From Chitinophaga sp. YR573 (GTDB lineage Bacteria; Bacteroidota; Bacteroidia; Chitinophagales; Chitinophagaceae), in NCBI RefSeq assembly GCF_900110995.1, contig NZ_FOJF01000003.1, positions 62,001 to 126,000 on the forward strand: a stretch of 64,000 bases of DNA, written 5' to 3'. Position 1 is the stretch's first letter. Each line of letters starts with the position of its first letter. The translations under genes and the position numbers were made by a program. A model generated the notes under the pieces. It made no database searches. It was not told the DNA's origin and saw only the letters and a list, made by a program, of their open reading frames with translations. Positions 24,345 through 33,290 of this stretch are shown here, one piece after another.

Positions 24345-25679
24345 TTATACATACCCCTGTTTAATACCTAACTTCTTCATCTTGGAATAAAGGGTAGTAG
24401 CAGGCAAATTTAATATTTCTGCGGCACCACCCGGACCGAAAACTTTTCCGTTACAGGTCTTCAATACCTTCATGATATGCTCCCTTTCCATTTCTTCCAT
24501 CGTTTTTACACGACTCTCATCCTCATAAGCGGTAGTAACTACTGGCATTTCAATCCTGTTGATTTCACTCCCGGTAGCCATCAGTACATTCCTTTCTATC
24601 AGGTGCTCCAGCTCGCGTACATTCCCCGGCCAGTTATACTGCATTAACTGCATCATTACCTGTTCAGAAATATTGTCTACATTTTTACCTGCCTTCCGCG
24701 CATATTTCTGCAGGAAATAATTAGCCAGTTCTTCAATGTCTTCTTTGTGTTTACGCAAAGGCGGCAGTTCTACCGGGAATATATTCAACCGGTAATAGAG
24801 GTCCAGCCGGAAGCGCCCTTCTGCCACTTCTTTTTCCAGGTTACGGTTAGTAGCTGCTATCACCCGCACATCTATCTTCAGGGTCTGATTACTACCCAGT
24901 CGCTCTATTTCCTTCTCCTGTAATACCCTTAATAATTTGGCCTGTGAATCCAGTGGCAGTTCACCTATTTCATCCAGGAAGATAGTACTCTTGTGGGCCA
25001 GTTCAAACTTTCCAATGCGCCTGTTGTTAGCGCCCGTAAACGCCCCTTTCTCATGCCCGAATAATTCCGATTCGACCAGTGAGACAGGCAGGGCTGCACA
25101 GTTAATGGTCACAAGCGGCATATTCCTGCGCCCCGAAATATTATGAATAGCATGGGCTATTTTTTCTTTGCCGGTACCGCTTTCTCCCAATATCAGTACA
25201 GCGCTTTCAGATGGTGCTACAAGATTAATTTTTTCAAGGGTATCTTTAAGCCCTATGATCCCTTCAGTATTGGAAAGTGCCGAAGGAATACTATCTGTCT
25301 GTTTTGTTTCAAGAGTATACCTGTAACGGGCAATGTCCAGCATCACCAGCAGGTCTCTTTCCCGGAAAGGCTTTACCATAAAGCCATAGGGCTGTGTTTC
25401 CTTCACGGCTTCCAGTATACTCTGATTCGTATTAGCGGAGATGTACAGGAATGGTATTTTCTTTTCATGCAGCTCCCATGCAAGATCAATGCCGGTCTCT
25501 TCACCTCTCAGTATGATATCCAATAGCACCCAGTCGGGCTTTTTAGATGTTATCAACAGTTTTGCCGCATCAACAGAAGAAGCAGTTCCACACACATTAT
25601 AGCCGGCTTTAACCAAAATTATCCTGAGATCATTTGCTACTATAAATTCATCTTCTACGATCAGTATTTTTTCTTTCAT
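24345..25679 (-). CDS. NtrC-type response regulator, 444 aa
   Basis: Receiver domain (1-120) with phospho-acceptor Asp54 in WVLLDII and Lys in MVKPFRERD. The AAA+ sigma-54 domain has Walker A GESGTGKE, GAFTGA loop, and LFLDEIGELP-type Walker B (IFLDEIGELP). The Fis-type HTH ends LPATTLYSKMKKLGIKQ, nearly the same helix as in the activators at 23022 and 56010. It overlaps the 3' end of the kinase gene by 32 bp, so the two form a cognate pair. It should activate sigma-54 promoters after phosphorylation. Confidence 0.92.
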   Translation of the reverse strand: MKEKILIVEDEFIVANDLRIILVKAGYNVCGTASSVDAAKLLITSKKPDWVLLDIILRGEETGIDLAWELHEKKIPFLYISANTNQSILEAVKETQPYGFMVKPFRERDLLVMLDIARYRYTLETKQTDSIPSALSNTEGIIGLKDTLEKINLVAPSESAVLILGESGTGKEKIAHAIHNISGRRNMPLVTINCAALPVSLVESELFGHEKGAFTGANNRRIGKFELAHKSTIFLDEIGELPLDSQAKLLRVLQEKEIERLGSNQTLKIDVRVIAATNRNLEKEVAEGRFRLDLYYRLNIFPVELPPLRKHKEDIEELANYFLQKYARKAGKNVDNISEQVMMQLMQYNWPGNVRELEHLIERNVLMATGSEINRIEMPVVTTAYEDESRVKTMEEMEREHIMKVLKTCNGKVFGPGGAAEILNLPATTLYSKMKKLGIKQGYV

Positions 25680-27870
25680 ATACTAACTGATGATTATTAA
25701 AAACAATCTCTATTTTTAACCCGTTATCGTTTTTTATATTAAATGTCCCCTCTAATTGTTCGCTCAATCCATGCATCAGACTCATACCCAGAGAATCGGT
25801 GTTTTCAGGCTCAAAGTCTTCAGGTAATCCCACTCCATTATCCGATATATTTAGCTGGTAAGTAGTCCCATGTAATCTTTTCAGTGATATGATCACTTCT
25901 CCTGCCCGGTTCCCGGGGAAGGCATATTTTATGGCATTGCTGATCGCTTCATTCAGTATCAGTCCAAGTGGAACAGCCTTCGCTACATCCATTTCTACCT
26001 TCTCTACCTGTAACATAAACACGATCCTGTTCGTAGTATTAAAAGACTCCTGCATATAACTCACCAGTTCCCTGATATACCAGCTCATCTCAATACAGTC
26101 CAGGTTATCCGACTGATATAGTTTCTGGTGAATGAGTGACATGGCATGCATTCTATACTGACTGTTACGGATCGCTGTTAACGCATCTTCATTATCTAAA
26201 TAAGCAGATTGTGTATTCAGTAAACTGATCACGATCTGCAGATTATTTTTTACCCGGTGATGGATCTCTTTCAATAACCATTCCTTTTCTCCCAGCAGTT
26301 TTTTTAATAACTCATTCTGATCATTGATCTCTTTCTGCTGTAGCTCCAGTTTCGTATTACTGCGTTCTTTGGAACGATAACTGATATAAATCAGACCAGA
26401 GAACAACGATAACAAAATCACCCCGGCAATGATCACATTCCTGATCGTTCTTTCTTTTTGTAAGCTGTTATATTGCAGCTTACTTTTCTGGGTTAATAAT
26501 TGAATATCCTTGTCTTTCTTTTCTGTCTCAAACTGTAACTGTAAACTGCTGAACTGTTTACTTTTTTCAATATTAAAGATAGAGTCCGATAAAGATTTAT
26601 ATAACTGCTGATGCTGAATAGCGGATATATAATTACCCTGTGCAGAATCTACGCGAAACCAGTCCAGCTGGTTCAGAGACCTCACCAGGTTATCGCCTAA
26701 TACTTTACTGGTATTATCCAGTTCTTCGAGATATTTATAAGTTTGATCGTATTGTTTAGTTTGAATAAGGTACCTGATAATACTCCGGCATAAAGTAGGC
26801 TGAGCAGCATCATGATCACTTAGCTCATTGTGAAATTTTACTATTTCTTTATAATAAACAGCAGCCTTATTATAATTTTTCATATCCATATAGATATTGA
26901 AATAGATATAAGGAATTCTCAGTCTTATTTCAAGTGAGGAAGGTGGATATTTTTTGATCATAGCATCCAGTAACGCCAGTGCATCCTTGTATTGTTCCAC
27001 CATGAGCAAGCCTGATGCAATATTGCTTGTAATGAGCTGGTAGGATGCTGTATCCTTATGTGTGATGGCTACTTCCAGGGCTTTGTTCCAGTAATCGCGT
27101 GCTGGCTGATATTCCCGTAAGTTATAATAGATCAGTCCCACATGATTGTAGATCGCACCCATTTGTATACTGCTGTCTTTTAATGTTTCAGCTGTTTTTA
27201 CAGCCAGCAGTCCATACTTTAACGCCTGGGTGAAATCGCCTTTCTGCTGATAGGCATTACCGATCAGATCATATATCCCCTGTACATCTTTATATCCTGC
27301 TACCTTTGAGTATACAAGGGATTCCTGTAGATAATTCAGTGAGGTAGCTATATCTCCTTTAATATGGCAGAAGTCCCCCAATACCTGTAACGTAATGGCT
27401 ACCTGTTTTAAATCGCCGGTTTCCTTAAAAAGCGGTAATGCTTTGTTATAATAGTAAATGCGTTGTTCAAGATCGTTCCCTTCGTTGTGATAATATTGTG
27501 CAGATTCGATGTAACCTTCAGCCAGTAAATGTTTTAAATCATAAGTGGTATACATGGCAAGGGCCTCTTTCAGCAGTTGCGCTGCTTTTTTCCATTCCCC
27601 TTTCTCTCTGTAAATCTGTGCCTCCAGCAAAAGCCCTTTACCGCTACCTTCCCGGTACTGTAAAGCAGCGCTTAATTTTAACGCTTCTTCATTCAGCAGT
27701 AATGCACTGTCAAGGTCACGCTTAAGTTCTCCCTCTTTCATCAGGTAGTACCGGCTGTTAGTCTGCAGTTGCTTCACCCTGTTTGTATCTGCTGTATGCT
27801 GTGCATATACAGATACATGAACGAAAACCACTGCTGCGAACAACAGTGGTTTTAAAAATATATTGCTCAT
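25648..27870 (-). CDS. TPR-containing sensor histidine kinase (HisKA_2), 740 aa
   Basis: Signal peptide (about 1-23, ending VYAQ), then a periplasmic array of about seven TPR repeats (60-420). A coiled coil and one membrane helix (IIAGVILLSLFSGLIYISY, about 480-500) follow. The kinase core has EIHHRVKNNLQIVISLL with His near residue 537, and the HATPase domain has LNEAISNAIKYAFP and ISDNGVGLP. The HWE/HisKA_2-like core is typical of Bacteroidota TPR kinases. It starts 1 bp after dps and overlaps its response regulator, so stress sensing linked to Dps is a reasonable inference. Confidence 0.92.
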   Translation of the reverse strand: MSNIFLKPLLFAAVVFVHVSVYAQHTADTNRVKQLQTNSRYYLMKEGELKRDLDSALLLNEEALKLSAALQYREGSGKGLLLEAQIYREKGEWKKAAQLLKEALAMYTTYDLKHLLAEGYIESAQYYHNEGNDLEQRIYYYNKALPLFKETGDLKQVAITLQVLGDFCHIKGDIATSLNYLQESLVYSKVAGYKDVQGIYDLIGNAYQQKGDFTQALKYGLLAVKTAETLKDSSIQMGAIYNHVGLIYYNLREYQPARDYWNKALEVAITHKDTASYQLITSNIASGLLMVEQYKDALALLDAMIKKYPPSSLEIRLRIPYIYFNIYMDMKNYNKAAVYYKEIVKFHNELSDHDAAQPTLCRSIIRYLIQTKQYDQTYKYLEELDNTSKVLGDNLVRSLNQLDWFRVDSAQGNYISAIQHQQLYKSLSDSIFNIEKSKQFSSLQLQFETEKKDKDIQLLTQKSKLQYNSLQKERTIRNVIIAGVILLSLFSGLIYISYRSKERSNTKLELQQKEINDQNELLKKLLGEKEWLLKEIHHRVKNNLQIVISLLNTQSAYLDNEDALTAIRNSQYRMHAMSLIHQKLYQSDNLDCIEMSWYIRELVSYMQESFNTTNRIVFMLQVEKVEMDVAKAVPLGLILNEAISNAIKYAFPGNRAGEVIISLKRLHGTTYQLNISDNGVGLPEDFEPENTDSLGMSLMHGLSEQLEGTFNIKNDNGLKIEIVFNNHQLVYERKNTDRRR

Positions 27871-27871
27871 A

Positions 27872-28345
27872 CTATTCTAAGTGGGCTCTAAGCATCCAGG
27901 CCATCTTTTCGTGCGTCTCCATTAAACCGGTGATGTAATCACTGGTACCTGCATCATGCAGTGCGGTTACATAATTGTTGATATTCTCACGCAGGTGGAT
28001 CAGGATACTTTCATGATCTGCCAGTAATTCCTTAATAAAACCAGCGCTGTTATTCTTTTCCCTGGATTGTTCGGAAAGATGTGTCAGTTCCAGGTATTCT
28101 TTTAAAGAAGCGGGTGCATAATGCCCCAGACTTCTGATCCTTTCAGCTACATCATCTACGATCTGTTCCAGTTGTCCGTACTGTTCTTCAAAAAATTTAT
28201 GCTTGGACAGGAAGTCTATACCTATGACATTCCAATGCGCCTTACGTGTTTTGGTATACAGTACAAATTCATCTGCCAGGATTCTGCTCAGCGATAGTGC
28301 TACTGCGGCAAGATACTCCTGCTTAATACCGATTTTTGCTTCCAT
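27872..28345 (-). CDS. dps: Dps ferritin-like DNA-protection protein, 157 aa
   Basis: Dps/miniferritin: a 12-subunit cage that oxidises Fe(II) with peroxide and shields DNA. The ferroxidase signature KTRKAHWNVIGIDFLSKHKFFEEQYGQLEQIVDDVAERI gives the His, Asp and Glu metal ligands, and LADHESILIHLREN is the typical fourth helix. Length is normal. It lies 14 bp after the M17-like gene and 1 bp before the kinase, an unusual arrangement that puts the protector and its possible regulators in one transcript. Confidence 0.93.
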   Translation of the reverse strand: MEAKIGIKQEYLAAVALSLSRILADEFVLYTKTRKAHWNVIGIDFLSKHKFFEEQYGQLEQIVDDVAERIRSLGHYAPASLKEYLELTHLSEQSREKNNSAGFIKELLADHESILIHLRENINNYVTALHDAGTSDYITGLMETHEKMAWMLRAHLE

Positions 28346-28359
28346 TTGTGTATATTTTA

Positions 28360-29055
28360 TTAGTTGTTAAATGATGTTATTGCTTCTTTGATACCCTGTC
28401 CAGCAGTGGTGTAGAAGGATGGTCCGGCCAGCAAAGTTACTTTTACCAGAGGTTTATATGAAGACATCTTTTTTTCTCTAAGATAAGCTTCCGTACGGTA
28501 AGCGTTAAACATACCTTTCACTACATTGCCTGCTACCAGTGCTGTAGGAGAGTCTATCCCTGCATCTTTCAGATCGCTGGCAAAAGCAAAACCGGTGACC
28601 CCTAAACGCAGGGCTTCCCGCATGGCCACACTGGCGATATCTGTCATCAGTTCCGGTGTAAATTTGTTCCTGTCACCCAGTCCTATCAGCAGTACTTTCT
28701 TCGGACTTATCGCTCCCGCTGGTGGAGTGATAAGCAATGTTTCAAATGTATGCCCCGTAAATTTTCCGCTTTTCCTGATATCTGTGATAATGCCGTTCAG
28801 GTCTTTGTCCAGATGTACCATACCATTCACCGCTGCTGGTAAAGCTGGTGGTGCATTAAAGATATCTCCTTCTGTGTATTCGAACACACAGGCTATCTGC
28901 AAAGGAGTTATTGCTGTAGAGGGGCCTTGTACCATTCCTTCTATGGCTACACCATCTATCTTACCCCAGATGGTGGAAGTGCCGGTGGCTGTGACCTGGG
29001 CAAATGTGCCAAAACCTGTAAATAAGAGAAGACCTGAGACGATAAGTTTTTTCAT
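28360..29055 (-). CDS. Secreted peptidase M17 N-terminal domain-like protein, 231 aa
   Basis: Signal peptide MKKLIVSGLLLFTGFGTFAQ sets the start at ATG 29055; the longer frame to 29124 would bury it and includes the candidate promoter. The mature part matches the N-terminal macro-like domain of leucyl aminopeptidases (KVLLIGLGDRNKFTPELM, SVAMREALRLGVTGFAFAS). The metal-binding catalytic domain is missing altogether, so it is not a peptidase. Its exported location is odd, since M17 enzymes are cytosolic. First gene of the dps two-component operon. Confidence 0.8.
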   Translation of the reverse strand: MKKLIVSGLLLFTGFGTFAQVTATGTSTIWGKIDGVAIEGMVQGPSTAITPLQIACVFEYTEGDIFNAPPALPAAVNGMVHLDKDLNGIITDIRKSGKFTGHTFETLLITPPAGAISPKKVLLIGLGDRNKFTPELMTDIASVAMREALRLGVTGFAFASDLKDAGIDSPTALVAGNVVKGMFNAYRTEAYLREKKMSSYKPLVKVTLLAGPSFYTTAGQGIKEAITSFNN

Positions 29056-29107
29056 TGTGATGTAACGCATTAGCTTTAATGAATATAATGCGGAGAATGA
29101 ATAGTTA

Positions 29108-29123
29108 TTCAATAAAGATGCCA
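29108..29123 (-). promoter_or_regulatory. Candidate sigma-54 promoter of the dps operon
   Basis: On the minus strand TGGCATCTTTATTGAA has the -24 TGGCA and -12 TTG at exact spacing, with A for C in the last -12 position. It lies 52 bp before ATG 29055 and about 60 bp from an upstream palindrome. Confidence 0.45.
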
Positions 29124-29178
29124 TGCGGTTAACTAATTGATTGTTATTTATTTATACTAATTTTGGATAAGGATGAAT

Positions 29179-29195
29179 TTACGATATATCGTTAA
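29179..29195. promoter_or_regulatory. Palindromic operator upstream of the dps operon
   Basis: The core ACGATATATCGT (29181-29192) is a perfect 12-bp palindrome within TTACGATATATCGTTAA. It matches the site next to the 23022 activator and those near 55.97 kb. Confidence 0.55.
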
Positions 29196-29286
29196 TTGAC
29201 GAACCATACTCGAAATATAGATGATATCCCGTTCCTGCCCGGCATAATTTTTAGACTAAATTCGCAGTACTAATAAAAGTAAGATC

Positions 29287-30066
29287 ATGCCTGAATTACC
29301 GGATTTGCAAGTTTTCAGCAATAACCTCGATAAGAAACTGTCCAGGAAAACAATAGACCATATCACCATTTCCAAGGCAAAAAATATAGTCGCTAACGCA
29401 GCTACTTTCAGAAAAGCATTTGAACAGCAGAAGTTGTCGAAAGTATACAGGGAAGGTAAGGAACTTCGTTTTGAATTCAGAAATGGTAGTATTCTGGGGA
29501 TGCATCTGATGTTACATGGAGCACTACACCTGTTCAAAGATGATAACGAGACCAAACATACGATTGCTGAGTTACACTTTACAGATGGTACCGGTCTTGC
29601 ATTGACCGACTTCCAGCGTATGGCTGCCCTCACAGTAAATCCTCCAAAGAATGAGGCACCGGATGCGATGTCGGAAGACCTTACTGCTGCTTACCTGGAA
29701 GAGAAAATGTCCGCTACCCGCACGACTATCAAAAAGCTATTGCTGGATCAGCATATTATCCGTGGTATAGGTAATGCTTATGCAGATGAGATCCTGTGGC
29801 ATGCACGTCTTTCCCCGTTCTCCATCTCCAACAAAATCCCGCCTGCAAAGATTAAAAAGCTGGCGCGTACCATCTATTCCGTATTATCAGATGCGATAGA
29901 TAAAATCCAGAAAAAGAACCCTGATCTTATCAGTGGAGAGATAAGAGACTTTATGGAGATCCACAATCCCAACCTTGAAAAAAGCCCTACCGGAGTAGAG
30001 ATACAACAGCAGGCTGTTGGTGGAAGGAAAACTTATTTCACAGATGAACAGGAATTATTTGAGTAG
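29287..30066 (+). CDS. Fpg/Nei-family DNA glycosylase without zinc finger, 259 aa
   Basis: Base-excision glycosylase/AP lyase fold. It starts MPELPDLQ, keeping the catalytic Pro2 and Glu3 exposed after Met removal. The helix-two-turn-helix is IIRGIGNAYADEILWHARLSP. The C-terminal zinc-finger position reads VGGRKTYFTDEQELFE with no cysteines, so it is a zinc-less type. Length is slightly short for MutM. Substrate may be oxidised purines or pyrimidines. It is single and shares a bidirectional terminator with the convergent TlpA-like gene. Confidence 0.85.
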   Translation: MPELPDLQVFSNNLDKKLSRKTIDHITISKAKNIVANAATFRKAFEQQKLSKVYREGKELRFEFRNGSILGMHLMLHGALHLFKDDNETKHTIAELHFTDGTGLALTDFQRMAALTVNPPKNEAPDAMSEDLTAAYLEEKMSATRTTIKKLLLDQHIIRGIGNAYADEILWHARLSPFSISNKIPPAKIKKLARTIYSVLSDAIDKIQKKNPDLISGEIRDFMEIHNPNLEKSPTGVEIQQQAVGGRKTYFTDEQELFE

Positions 30067-30082
30067 TATATATAATAACACG

Positions 30083-30112
30083 AAAAAGGCCGCCAAAAAT
30101 GGCAGCCTTTTC
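30083..30112. terminator. Bidirectional terminator
   Basis: AAAAAGGCcGCCA and TGGCaGCCTTTT pair with one mismatch across AAAA, with A and T tracts on either side, between convergent genes. Confidence 0.8.
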
Positions 30113-30138
30113 TCACTTGACAATCTTAAAAATATGTA

Positions 30139-31266
30139 CTATTGAGCAAGAACACTTATTAATTTATCCTTCAGCGCATTACCCTTTAAGTTACGGGCAA
30201 CGATATTCCCTGAAGGATCTATCAGTACATTCTGTGGTACTGAAGTCACATCATATAATCCGGCCACCTCATTCTTCATATATTTCAGATCGCTTAACTG
30301 CAACCAGCTGGTACCATCCTGCTGAATCGCATCTAACCAGCTATCTTTACGTTCTTCCAATCCAATCCCAAGCACAGTGAAATTCTTTCCTCTGAACTGT
30401 TTGAAAGTCTCTTTCATTTCCACATTAAGTGCTCTGGAAGTAGGAGACCAGCTGGCCCAGAAAACAAGCAATACATACTTACCTTTGAAGGAAGAGAGCG
30501 TTACTTTATTACCATCTGTATCTTTCTGTGTAAAATCAGGAGCGGTAGTACCAACTGCCGTCGTCTTAAACTGATTCATCTTTTTCAGGAAAAGTTTTCC
30601 TCTTACAGATTGTTGTGTGCGATCACTCAACGCAAGGTAAGCAGGTTCCACATCCTGATAGTCAATGAAATGACCGGCATATTCTTCCAGTATATCCAAA
30701 CTGATATACATATCACGATAGGTCAGCACAAACTCCTTCATCATTTTCCTCTTCTCATCCATGGCAGCACGGAAGCGATCCATATAGTTCCTGCGTGTAG
30801 CAGTATCTTTCTTCGCGTTGCTGGAAGCCCCTTCTAAGGTTAAAGCATTTAGCTTAGCTTCAATAGGCGCCATATAAGCCTGGTACACCTTGTAATCTTC
30901 CTGGGATTTAGACCCGCTTGATTCAAAATTGACAATATCTTCATTAGATGTTAACCAGATAGTTGCGCCTGGTTCAACATACAAACGCGCGATGTTATTG
31001 CCGTCAAAAAAACTTTTTGGTTCTCCGTCTTTACTTACTGAAAAGATAGCACATACAGGATAATTAGTATAGTGTACCATTTCGAAAGTACCGTTATTAA
31101 TGTCTGCAGAATCATATACAGCCTTACCATCCACACTGTACCCGATGTAAACTTTAGCAGGAGCTTTCAGACTACCTAATTTTCCTTTGATAGTGAAAGG
31201 TACCTGTGCAATAGCGGACAAAGACATACAACATACCGCCAGAACCGTTAAACTTCTTTTAATCAT
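30139..31266 (-). CDS. TlpA/AhpC-like thioredoxin-fold protein lacking CxxC, 375 aa
   Basis: Signal peptide (MIKRSLTVLAVCCMSLSAIAQ), an N-terminal DUF4369 domain (FTIKGKLGSLKAPAKVYIGYSVDGKAVYDSA), and a C-terminal AhpC/TSA-TlpA domain starting TTAPDFTQKDTDGNKVTLSS. The usual WASWCxPC redox site reads FWASWSPTSRALN, so both cysteines are serines or otherwise lost. The cis-Pro region (VTSVPQNVLID) is kept. The protein is periplasmic and cannot work as a standard thiol-disulfide reductase, so a binding or chaperone role is more likely. Confidence 0.88.
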   Translation of the reverse strand: MIKRSLTVLAVCCMSLSAIAQVPFTIKGKLGSLKAPAKVYIGYSVDGKAVYDSADINNGTFEMVHYTNYPVCAIFSVSKDGEPKSFFDGNNIARLYVEPGATIWLTSNEDIVNFESSGSKSQEDYKVYQAYMAPIEAKLNALTLEGASSNAKKDTATRRNYMDRFRAAMDEKRKMMKEFVLTYRDMYISLDILEEYAGHFIDYQDVEPAYLALSDRTQQSVRGKLFLKKMNQFKTTAVGTTAPDFTQKDTDGNKVTLSSFKGKYVLLVFWASWSPTSRALNVEMKETFKQFRGKNFTVLGIGLEERKDSWLDAIQQDGTSWLQLSDLKYMKNEVAGLYDVTSVPQNVLIDPSGNIVARNLKGNALKDKLISVLAQ

Positions 31267-31633
31267 TCTATTTACTCTTTAGAAAAACTATTGTTCACTG
31301 TTCGAAAAATAATCCCTTTGTATATAAGACAACTTTTAATAGGTGATATGCGTACAAGCTTTAAAAAAAAATCTAACATATAGATTTTGGCCTTTTAGTA
31401 CTCATAGATATTAAGGATATCAGAAATGTGGCAACAGTGTGGTCTAAAGGGGGTTATATGAAAAACTACTCAAGCTCTCATTTTACTCCTCAGAAAGGTA
31501 AATGATTGAGGCTCCGTTACTTAATTTTTTTTGCCGGAAATACTCCACTCATATAGAAAATATTTTATGTAAGTATTTAAATAAATGTTAAATTGTATGG
31601 AGAAGGCAGATTATTAATATACAATTAGAATCT
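31267..31633. other. Intergenic region with a small inverted repeat
   Basis: This 367-bp stretch lies between two divergent genes. AAAATCTA (31368-31375) and TAGATTTT (31381-31388) form an 8-bp inverted repeat with a 5-bp spacer. A 15-codon frame near 31456 (MKNYSSSHFT) has nothing to support it. Otherwise only AT-rich promoter-type DNA is seen. Confidence 0.4.
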
Positions 31634-31999
31634 ATGAAGAAACTATTACTATCCCTGGTTATCATCGCTGTCGCATACACGCTCTTTTCATTTACTACTT
31701 TACAGAAAAAAGTTGCTACACCAACTGTTACTGAAATCGGTTATCAAAAAGATGGCTCTTACCTTTATACCTTTTACGCAGATCTGTCAAAGGCTTCTCC
31801 GAATCCAATCACTTACATGCAGGTACAGAAAGTTACCAATGGTAAAGTGCTGACATTGGACGATTTCTCTGGTACTGTACTTTTCCAGAAATCCCAGAAA
31901 TTCACCATCAACAACAAAATGACCGTTTCATTCTACGATGGAGATAAATTAATCTCTAAAGATCTGAAAGGATTAATAGAAGGCGGAATTTTACCTTAA
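31634..31999 (+). CDS. Small exported hypothetical protein, 121 aa
   Basis: N-terminal signal or anchor MKKLLLSLVIIAVAYTLFSF, followed by a ~95-residue beta-rich domain (TEIGYQKDGSYLYTFYADLS, SGTVLFQKSQKFTINNKMTV). No cysteine lipobox is present, so it is periplasmic or membrane-tethered. No family is recognised. It is a single gene with a very strong terminator 36 bp downstream. Confidence 0.75.
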   Translation: MKKLLLSLVIIAVAYTLFSFTTLQKKVATPTVTEIGYQKDGSYLYTFYADLSKASPNPITYMQVQKVTNGKVLTLDDFSGTVLFQKSQKFTINNKMTVSFYDGDKLISKDLKGLIEGGILP

Positions 32000-32035
32000 T
32001 CATTTACCCAACCAATATTCTGAACGATAAGATAT

Positions 32036-32078
32036 AAAAAGAAGGGGGAGTCTCAATCGAGACTCCCCCTTCTTTTTA
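32036..32078 (+). terminator. Rho-independent terminator
   Basis: GAAGGGGGAGTCTC (32041-32054) pairs perfectly with GAGACTCCCCCTTC (32059-32072) across AATC, followed by TTTTTA. Confidence 0.93.
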
Positions 32079-32079
32079 T

Positions 32080-32171
32080 AATAAGACGCATATTCATAAC
32101 CCAGACTGTCTGCAATCTCCGCTACACTCCAGGTAGTATGCTGCAACAGTGCCTTCGCCTCTGCAATACAT
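32080..32171 (-). pseudogene. AraC-family HTH remnant cut at a MITE border
   Basis: On the minus strand the sequence reads IAEAKALLQHTTWSVAEIAD then SLGYEYASY, which is the first helix-turn-helix of an AraC protein. Compare EARALLKHTDWNISEIAWCL in the intact AraC at 33291. Nothing precedes it because MITE copy 4 begins there, and the other end runs into the terminator. It is a fragment of about 30 codons. Confidence 0.6.
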
Positions 32172-32366
32172 GATCTTCGTGCCAGATGTTATTGATCAAT
32201 AAATACACCTTATCTGACGTGAATATTAGGTGAAGTTAAATTGAAAAACAAATCCTGAACCCATGTTCCAAAGCTAAATCAGAGAACTAAACAGTCAGAT
32301 GCAGTGTATTTATGATCAATAACATCTGGCAATCTACGCTGTCATAACATTCAAACTGAGGCACTA
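32170..32366 (+). mobile_element. MITE-like repeat, copy 4 (left end missing)
   Basis: The outer left terminal repeat is absent; homology starts at ATCTTCGTGCCAGATG directly after an AraC remnant. The right end is the most complete of all copies: ATTCAAACTGAGGCACTA, the inverse of the left terminal repeat seen in copies 1, 2 and 7. Inner arms pair as in the consensus. It ends 4 bp from the stop codon of the convergent-side SDR gene. Confidence 0.8.
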
Positions 32367-32370
32367 TGAA

Positions 32371-33210
32371 CTAAAAATCAGTAGCAGTAGCCAAAGATCT
32401 CAACCTTTCAGTATCCTTCCTCACGGCATCTATCTTCACATCTATCAGCTTATAAGCATCCGCACCTATGAACAGATGTACCGGCGGATTAGGCTCTTCC
32501 GCAACCTTTATCAGCAGCTCAGCTGCTTTTTCAGGATCTCCGGGCTGATTACCATTAATCTCATTCTGATGCTGCGCCTGTGAATCCCTGGCTGCCTGAT
32601 AAACATCCAGTTGTTTAGCAGATAAAAGCAAAGAATCCTGAGATAAGAAATCAGTACGGAAATAACCTGGATACACCACGGTTCCATACACATTAAAAGG
32701 TAACGCTTCCGCAGCAAAAGACTCCGTCAATCCTGCTACCGCAAATTTCGAAGAAATATAACTGGACCATCCCGGGAAATTCCCAATGAACCCGCCAACA
32801 GAAGAAATATTATACACCCTGCCGGACATTTGCGCACGCAGGTGAGGCATCACACTGCGCATCACATTCAACAACCCAAATACATTGATATCAAAGTTCT
32901 TGCGTACTTCCGCATCACTCATTTCCTCAATAGCGCCAAGCTGTCCGTAACCGGCATTATTCACCACTACGTCAATCGTACCGAATTTCGCCAGTGTATC
33001 AGTAATCGCTTTCTGTACACTCTGTTCATCCGTCAGGCTCACTTCCAGCGGAAGAAAGTTATCAGAAGCAGCAGTACCCACCGCTTTAATTAATGCATCA
33101 GCTGTTCTTGAAGTAGCAGCTACTTTATATCCTGTTGCAAGGAGTTTCTTTGTGATTGCAAGTCCGAGGCCTTTGGATGCGCCTGTAACTAACCATACTT
33201 TGTTGCTCAT
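32371..33210 (-). CDS. Short-chain dehydrogenase/reductase, 279 aa
   Basis: Classical SDR: cofactor loop VTGASKGLGLAI, NNAGYGQLGAIEE, catalytic Ser in NISSVGGF and YISSKFAVAGL with Tyr and Lys. The C-terminus is extended (PVHLFIGADAYKLIDVKIDAV), as in the group that includes YusZ-like oxidoreductases. NADP preference is likely but not certain. It lies 80 bp downstream of an AraC regulator on the same strand, which probably controls it. Confidence 0.88.
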   Translation of the reverse strand: MSNKVWLVTGASKGLGLAITKKLLATGYKVAATSRTADALIKAVGTAASDNFLPLEVSLTDEQSVQKAITDTLAKFGTIDVVVNNAGYGQLGAIEEMSDAEVRKNFDINVFGLLNVMRSVMPHLRAQMSGRVYNISSVGGFIGNFPGWSSYISSKFAVAGLTESFAAEALPFNVYGTVVYPGYFRTDFLSQDSLLLSAKQLDVYQAARDSQAQHQNEINGNQPGDPEKAAELLIKVAEEPNPPVHLFIGADAYKLIDVKIDAVRKDTERLRSLATATDF

Positions 33211-33290
33211 AATTTTAAAATATTATGATACAAAGGTAGATGGTACATAAGGTCTGATCGTTGTACAAACCAAACCAAAAGTTGTAAAAA

